From Hirsutella rhossiliensis (Eukaryota > Ascomycota > Sordariomycetes > Hypocreales > Ophiocordycipitaceae): DNA of 64,000 bases. The position numbers and the translations under genes were made by a program. The stretch covers positions 62,001 through 126,000 of the forward strand of contig NW_025408680.1 in the NCBI RefSeq assembly GCF_020360975.1, in the 5' to 3' direction. Under the pieces are notes generated by a model that had not been told where the DNA came from, did not search any database, and saw only the letters and a list, made by a program, of their open reading frames with translations. Below are positions 59,619 to 64,000 of the stretch, in pieces (within the stretch, counting starts at the first letter, position 1; the number at the start of each line of letters is the position of its first letter).

Positions 59619-60324
59619 TATTATAGGATACCCTATAGTCGATAATCTAGGTACTTATAATAATATTTACTTCCCTTAAGGAAGTTACCCTTAACTCTTT
59701 AAAGCTCTCTATAAAAGAAGGAACCTAAAAGCTACTAGGTAAACTCTAGGAAATCACCTAGAAATCCTAGAAATAATAACTAAGTAGATTATATAGATAT
59801 TTTATAGAGATTTCCCTTAGAGATATATTATATAGGGAATATACTATAATTTCCTAAGTAATAATAGTTCTTTAAGGACTATATTAATATTTCTTTAAGA
59901 AGTTACTATAAGAATATAGCGGGGAAATTATAAAGAAATACCTATACCTACCTAAGGAAAATACTAGGAAATGCCGCTAATATACTATACTATTATTATA
60001 TAATTATAAGGTTAAGATATTACTTAGTTAAAGCCTTAAGTAAGGTCTTACGCTTATTATAGTATATATAAAGGATAGAGAACCTACTAGATCTTAGGCG
60101 GGTAAAGAAGAATATAGATAGTTATTACTACTCTCCCTTTAACTTATAAGACCGGTATCTAGTCTATATTTAACGCGTATAATAATATATAGTAGCTAGT
60201 CTATATAATATATTTAATTATATATAGTAGCTGGTCCGTTTAATTACCTATTAGACCTATACTAGATCTAAGTAAATAGTAAGGTTAATATACTAGCCTT
60301 ATACTAAGGGACTAATATATAATA
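59619..60324 (+). repeat. gypsy-C 3' LTR (706 bp)
   Basis: Exact length match to 40587-41292. Followed by GTTTA (60325-60329), after which gypsy-B1 resumes. Confidence 0.94.
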
Positions 60325-61383
60325 GTTTAACTAAGGAGTTTATACTTTAGTTCTTATCTATTAGTAGTATTTAAGTATTTCTTACCTTTTAAGGCTAGTA
60401 CCTAATAGGTTTTCTTCTCCTTATAAGGTTATTTATATTCTTTAAAGTAATATTTAAATTTCTTATAGTTAAAATACTTTCTTTTACTTTTCTATATTAT
60501 ATTTAGATCTATCTTACCTAGGTTAGTTATATAAGTATAAGTAATAAGAGTTTCGCGCTTTTTTTTATAATTAATACGTTAATTAAAGTTATATTTATAA
60601 GAAAAGTTTTAGTTTCCTCTTCCTTATTTCTTTTCTTAGTACTATATATACTATCTATTATTAATTTATACTACTATAGTAATATAGTCTAAGAGGTTAT
60701 TAGGTCGATTTTCCTTATAAAGCTTATCTTTAACTTCTTTTTTAAGCCTATTATAAAATCGTAATATAAGAGGTTCGTTATCTTAATTAAGCTTTAAGGT
60801 AACTTAATAAAACTTTATAGTATAATCTAATACTAAGATCCTTTATTAAAGTTCTTAAAGTTTTTATTTAGCTTTTTATTCCTTATTAGTTATTTTAAAT
60901 ACCTTTATAATAGCTTCTTTAAATCCTTAGAAACTAATAAAGACTTTATTTATCTTATTATCTTATTATACTAATTAAGTATTAAAAAAGTCCCTTATAA
61001 TAAGTCTAAACTAAGTAAGTACCGTTTTAAATAAATAATTTCTTATATAAAGTACCTTTTTAACTAGGTCTTAAAGTTTTATAAGGTAAAACTAATAGTA
61101 GGCCTTAAGTTAAGTAAGAAAGTCTTAAAGTATACTATAAGTACTATTAAATAGTCTTAGCTATTTTAGTTTAACTACTTCTTTAAGGTCCTTAACTTAT
61201 CTATTACCTCTTTTATTCTTAAGTAACTATACCTTATATTAAAAGTTAATAATCTCGCGTATTATCTCTTAAAGCAATATAGTAGCTCTAGAGTTAGTTA
61301 ATTTAGTTTACTATATAGGTATATTAATAGTTATAATATTACTTAGAGTAATATAGTATTATATTAAATAAGAGCTTTTAACG
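60325..61383 (-). pseudogene. gag: gypsy-B1 gag segment with zinc knuckle
   Basis: This is the counterpart of gypsy-B2 55866-56927. The knuckle YFNYKKFKYYFKEYK is read on the minus strand at about 60480-60430, again with all Cys and His as Tyr. It directly adjoins the 5' LTR on the right. It is separated from the rest of gypsy-B1 by gypsy-C. Confidence 0.85.
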
Positions 61384-61833
61384 TATAATAACTAGTATTA
61401 TTCTTAAAGGATAAACCTATTAAGGGGTTTATATTAGTAGATATAATAGGGCGTAGTCTAAGTAATAATAAGTATATTACGTTAGTAATAAGTTAGAGGA
61501 TATAAACTATAGACTATAACTAGGTAATTAAAATTAAAGATAAAATCGTAATAAAGATCTATATTAAAAGCTATTAAGCTATTTATTTAAAGGAGTAAAA
61601 GTAAGTAGTAATATATACTTATAAAGACTATCCTTAGATTATAAGCCTAGCTATAATCCTTAACGTTAGATCGTATAAAGTATAGTAATCTTATTAATCT
61701 TAGATTACTTAGATCTCTATAATCCTATTAATCCTATATCTATTAGATAGTCGTGCTAACTATTTATCTATTAGACCGTATTACTTACTTAACGCGGTCG
61801 ACTATTAGCGGCTTAGTAGCTATAGTTATAATA
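61384..61833 (-). repeat. gypsy-B1 5' LTR (450 bp)
   Basis: Same length as 11248-11697, 50 kb away. Followed by GTATT (61834-61838), the right-hand duplication. Confidence 0.93.
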
Positions 61834-61838
61834 GTATT

Positions 61839-62651
61839 CCTTTATTTTAATTTTTTAAATTTTTAAAAAGCCTTTAAGGGTCTTTTCTAGGTAAAGATAG
61901 TAGTAATCTTTAACTAAATGCCCTTTCTTCTTATAGTAAGTATATTATAATATAATTTTCATCTTTTTCTAGGACTTCTTAGTAAAGAAAGCCTACTTAA
62001 GGGGATTTTCTAGAGACTTAGTCCTCTTAAATTCGTCTATAAGACTACTAGAGAGAGACTCTAGATTAAAAGACTCTAAGTTATTTTAAAGAGCTTACGT
62101 TATATTAGTTATATAGCTAGAAAACGAGCTAGAAAGGCTATTTAAAATCTAATCTATAATAACTACTTCTAGAATTATAATGTTCTATGCTTTTAGCTCC
62201 TCGAATACCTCTTTTACTTTATTTAGGTAGCCTTTTAAGGATTCGAAATCCCCTACCGAAGTATTAAAAAGCTCTTTTATAAGTAAGTAATTTAAAGTAA
62301 AGGAAATAGGGTTATATAGGTTTTTTAACCTATCCTAAGCCTCTTTAGCATTTATTATATGCTTTATTTAAGTTAAGGGACTATCTTTTATATAAAGAAA
62401 AATTAAAGTAAGTGCTTTTTTTATTTTTAAGTAATTTTCTTATTATATAGTAGTAGAAAGCTTCTCCTTAACTAAAAGAGCCTATATTCGAATAGCCTAG
62501 AAGGTATAGTTAGAACTACCCTTAAGTTTAGTAAATTCGAACTTATTACTAGAGCCTATTTTAGAGAATTCGAGGTTATATAATTAGTATTAGAATTTCG
62601 AGGATTTTTTAAAGTTATTACCTAACTTATAGAGAAGCTAGGCTTATAACC
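61839..62651 (-). pseudogene. gag: copia-D gag (UBN2-type) with zinc knuckle
   Basis: On the minus strand from about 62600: NLEFSKIGSSNKFEFTKLKG, a YTF, stop, AIRI, stop, ALLVKEKL block, then KDSPLT, stop, IKHIINAKEA, stop, DRLKNLYNPI near 62385-62310, LNYLLIKELFNTSVGDFESL near 62290-62240 and LNSLSSSFSSYITNI near 62145-62100. This is the UBN2 gag of Ty1/copia elements. A knuckle YYKKKGHLVKDY lies at about 61945-61905 (CX2CX4HX4C with both first and last Cys now Tyr but the His kept). The frame continues into 11247-10993 once gypsy-B1 is removed. The bases next to the LTR (62651-62641) read GGTTATAAGCC on the element strand and may be the primer-binding site. Confidence 0.88.
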
Positions 62652-63350
62652 TATAAAAGGGTATAGGTAATAAGGGTAGGATCGGGTAATTAATAATATA
62701 AGCGAAAGGATCGGTCGAAGGGGTATAAGGTAGGATTTCGTCCGGAATTTATAACGAGTATATAAGGGGCTAAATAATATATTAAAAGAATAGCGTTATA
62801 AAAGATGCTTGCTAACTTACTTTATCTATCTACTACTCCTAGGGAAATCCTTTGTCTTTTATAGACTATTACTCGCCCTTTAGTAGACTAATTAGTTAGC
62901 TTTCTAGCATATTCTATAGTGCTTAAAAAGCTCTATCTATAGTATGTCTTCTAGACTTAGTAGGTAGTCCGATTATAGCGTGATGGTTAACGTAAGACTA
63001 TAGGTTCTAGTATAAGTAGTAGATTTAACTAGAATGTTCTATGCCCTACCTATTCTCGTATCGTAGATATCTTCGGAACCGCTAGGCCAAAATAGGCAAT
63101 ATAGTATCCGTTCTGCTCGTAATTAACTTATGCAATTTATATATATTCTTATTTATTAGGATAGGCTTATCTCGACCCGCCTTTTCCTAAAGAAAGCTAT
63201 AGATATCTAGTAAAGGTCTTTTATCTTTAAGGGTTATTCCCTTTAGACTATATTATAGAGCCTCTTTTTACTAGCTTATTTTATAGAGCCTCCCTATACC
63301 TATTATTTCCTTATAATAGTAAAATAGGAATATAAGGGTATATTCTTATA
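62652..63350 (-). repeat. copia-D 5' LTR (699 bp)
   Basis: Collinear with the solo LTR 38358-39054 (697 bp). Ends in TTCTTATA at 63350 and starts TATAAAAGG at 62652. The gag follows on the minus strand, so this is the 5' LTR. The right-hand host duplication would be TTTAC (63351-63355); the other end was not found. RIP is light (CTTTGTC, ATGGTT, CATATT survive). Confidence 0.9.
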
Positions 63351-64000
63351 TTTACTAAAAGAGATTAACTAGGCTAGCTACTAAGCCGCGGGAAATAAGT
63401 CGTTTTATCGAGCTTCCGTTAGGTAGCAAGGTTAGAGATACGATATATAAGCCGCTAAATTTAGCAGCGATCGTATTCCTTATCTCGAGGTATTAAAGTT
63501 AATATATAAACCTAAGGCTAGTACTATAGCCGCTGCTAGCGCTTACGCGCGGCGTAATTAAAGTTTTATTAAGAGTACTTATTAAGCAAAATTATATAAG
63601 AATAGGCTACTTTCTTAATACTTACGTGCTAAGAAAGTAAAAATATAAGGAAGGATGTTTTTAGTATAGGTCTTAGTAGACTTAAGACCTAGTTCTATAG
63701 GGTAGAGGAAGAAGGGGTTAGAAGAATATTTAGAAGGTAATTAAGTAAGATATTAAGGTTTAAGAGGCTATTCTTTTAGCTAGAGACGAACTACTAGTAT
63801 AGGAATTATAGCAGTTAATTATACCTGTCTAAATAGGTTACGTAAGCTATTACGTATATAGCTAAGACTATAGAGCTAGCTTCGTAGCCTCCTCTCCCTT
63901 ATAAAGAGATAGGATATTCTTAGTAAGCTAAGAGCGTAGGCGGAAAGATAAGGGCAAGTATAATTAAGTTAAAATAATAATATATATTTTCTATCTATCT
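63351..64000. other. lightly RIPped flank outside copia-D, unrecognised
   Basis: This is the outermost DNA on the right and thus the pre-insertion host or an older element. It retains GCAG, TGCT and GTGC words. A plus-strand frame of about 100 codons at 63365-63660 is Arg/Ala/Ser-rich (ASTIAAASAYARR in one phase near 63515-63555) with stops of TAA/TAG only. It resembles no family I know. No LTR, TIR or RNA gene is seen. Confidence 0.4.

Larger units (their letters stand above)
40587..60324 (+). mobile_element. Ty3/gypsy chromovirus-like retrotransposon gypsy-C, split by gypsy-B2
   Basis: LTRs of 706 bp each (40587-41292 and 59619-60324) begin TATTATAGG and end ATATAATA, RIP forms of a TGTTAT...ATAACA terminal repeat. 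GTTTA is duplicated at 40582-40586 and 60325-60329. The element reads on the plus strand: gag (about 41450-43000), pol with reverse transcriptase, integrase and chromodomain (about 43100-47450), then, after gypsy-B2 (47527-57413), ORF Y (57845-59245) and the 3' LTR. Without gypsy-B2 the element is about 9.8 kb, long for a gypsy element because of ORF Y. It inserted into gypsy-B1. Confidence 0.93.
11248..61833 (-). mobile_element. Ty3/gypsy retrotransposon gypsy-B1, split by five insertions
   Basis: Both LTRs are 450 bp (11248-11697 and 61384-61833). They begin with TATAA and end with GTTATAATA, the RIP form of TG...CA ends. The host sequence GTATT is duplicated directly outside them (11243-11247, 61834-61838). 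The internal pieces, in element order on the minus strand, are 61383-60325, 40586-39055, 38357-38284, 30900-30340, 22964-19812 and 12892-11698. Each pair of pieces is separated by an insertion that has its own TSD. Summed, the element is about 8.5 kb. It matches gypsy-B2 piece by piece, which is how the joins were confirmed. It inserted into copia-D gag. Confidence 0.92.

Noticed and set aside
1..64000. tRNA, rRNA or CRISPR features
   Set aside because: No cloverleaf with intact TTCGA-type loops, no rRNA core words and no regularly spaced direct repeats with unique spacers were seen. The tandem array at 50719-50802 has no spacers.
1..64000. AT-rich organellar, bacterial or phage DNA
   Set aside because: Multiple LTR retrotransposons and fungal-type LINEs, plus the CpA-specific C-to-T signature, point to the nuclear genome of a RIP-competent fungus.

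Overview
This window is almost certainly from a filamentous ascomycete (Pezizomycotina-type fungus) and holds no host gene that I can recognise. It is a graveyard of retrotransposons saturated with repeat-induced point mutation (RIP). The dinucleotides CA and TG are nearly absent over most of the window, TA is hugely over-represented, and CG, CC and CT survive. Reading frames are therefore broken only by TAA and TAG, the RIP products of CAA, CAG and TGG, and almost never by TGA. All protein assignments below come from reading through these stops by eye. Every coding feature is a pseudogene.

The layout is a nest, which I could order from target-site duplications (TSDs), LTR pairs and reading frames that resume across insertions. 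From the left: (i) 1-4517, a Ty1/copia element (copia-A) on the minus strand that runs off the left edge. (ii) 4518-10987, AT-rich debris with a second copia reverse transcriptase (plus strand, 8186-9740) and two 1,069-bp copies of the copia-A 5' segment. (iii) A third copia element (copia-D, minus strand) whose gag and 5' LTR lie at 61839-63350 and whose next segment lies at 10993-11247. It was split by gypsy-B1, which spans 11248-61833 (450-bp LTRs, TSD GTATT).

Gypsy-B1 was itself hit by gypsy-A (12893-19811, 186-bp LTRs, chromodomain), two full-length LINEs head to head (22965-30339 minus, 30901-38283 plus), a solo copia-D LTR (38358-39054, TSD TCCTT) and gypsy-C (40587-60324, 706-bp LTRs, TSD GTTTA, chromodomain). 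Gypsy-C contains a second gypsy-B copy (gypsy-B2, 47527-57413, TSD ATACT). Gypsy-B2 contains a 5'-truncated LINE (50327-52560, 15-bp TSD), and that contains a short TIR element (about 50671-51164). That is six layers: copia-D, gypsy-B1, gypsy-C, gypsy-B2, LINE-3, MITE.

The most interesting content lies beyond the standard gag and pol. Four of the families carry an extra long pseudo-frame outside them: an antisense frame in the 3' end of the LINE (ORF X), a sense frame between pol and the 3' LTR in gypsy-C (ORF Y), another in gypsy-A (ORF Z), and a short antisense coiled-coil-like frame next to the 3' LTR of gypsy-B (ORF W). I do not recognise any of these proteins. RIP load is uneven. Copia-A, LINE-1, the copia-D LTRs, the MITE and the right edge keep more CA/TG than the rest, so the layers differ in age or in exposure to RIP.

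Limits: domain boundaries are approximate, frames were read manually through many stops, and no alignment or database search was possible.
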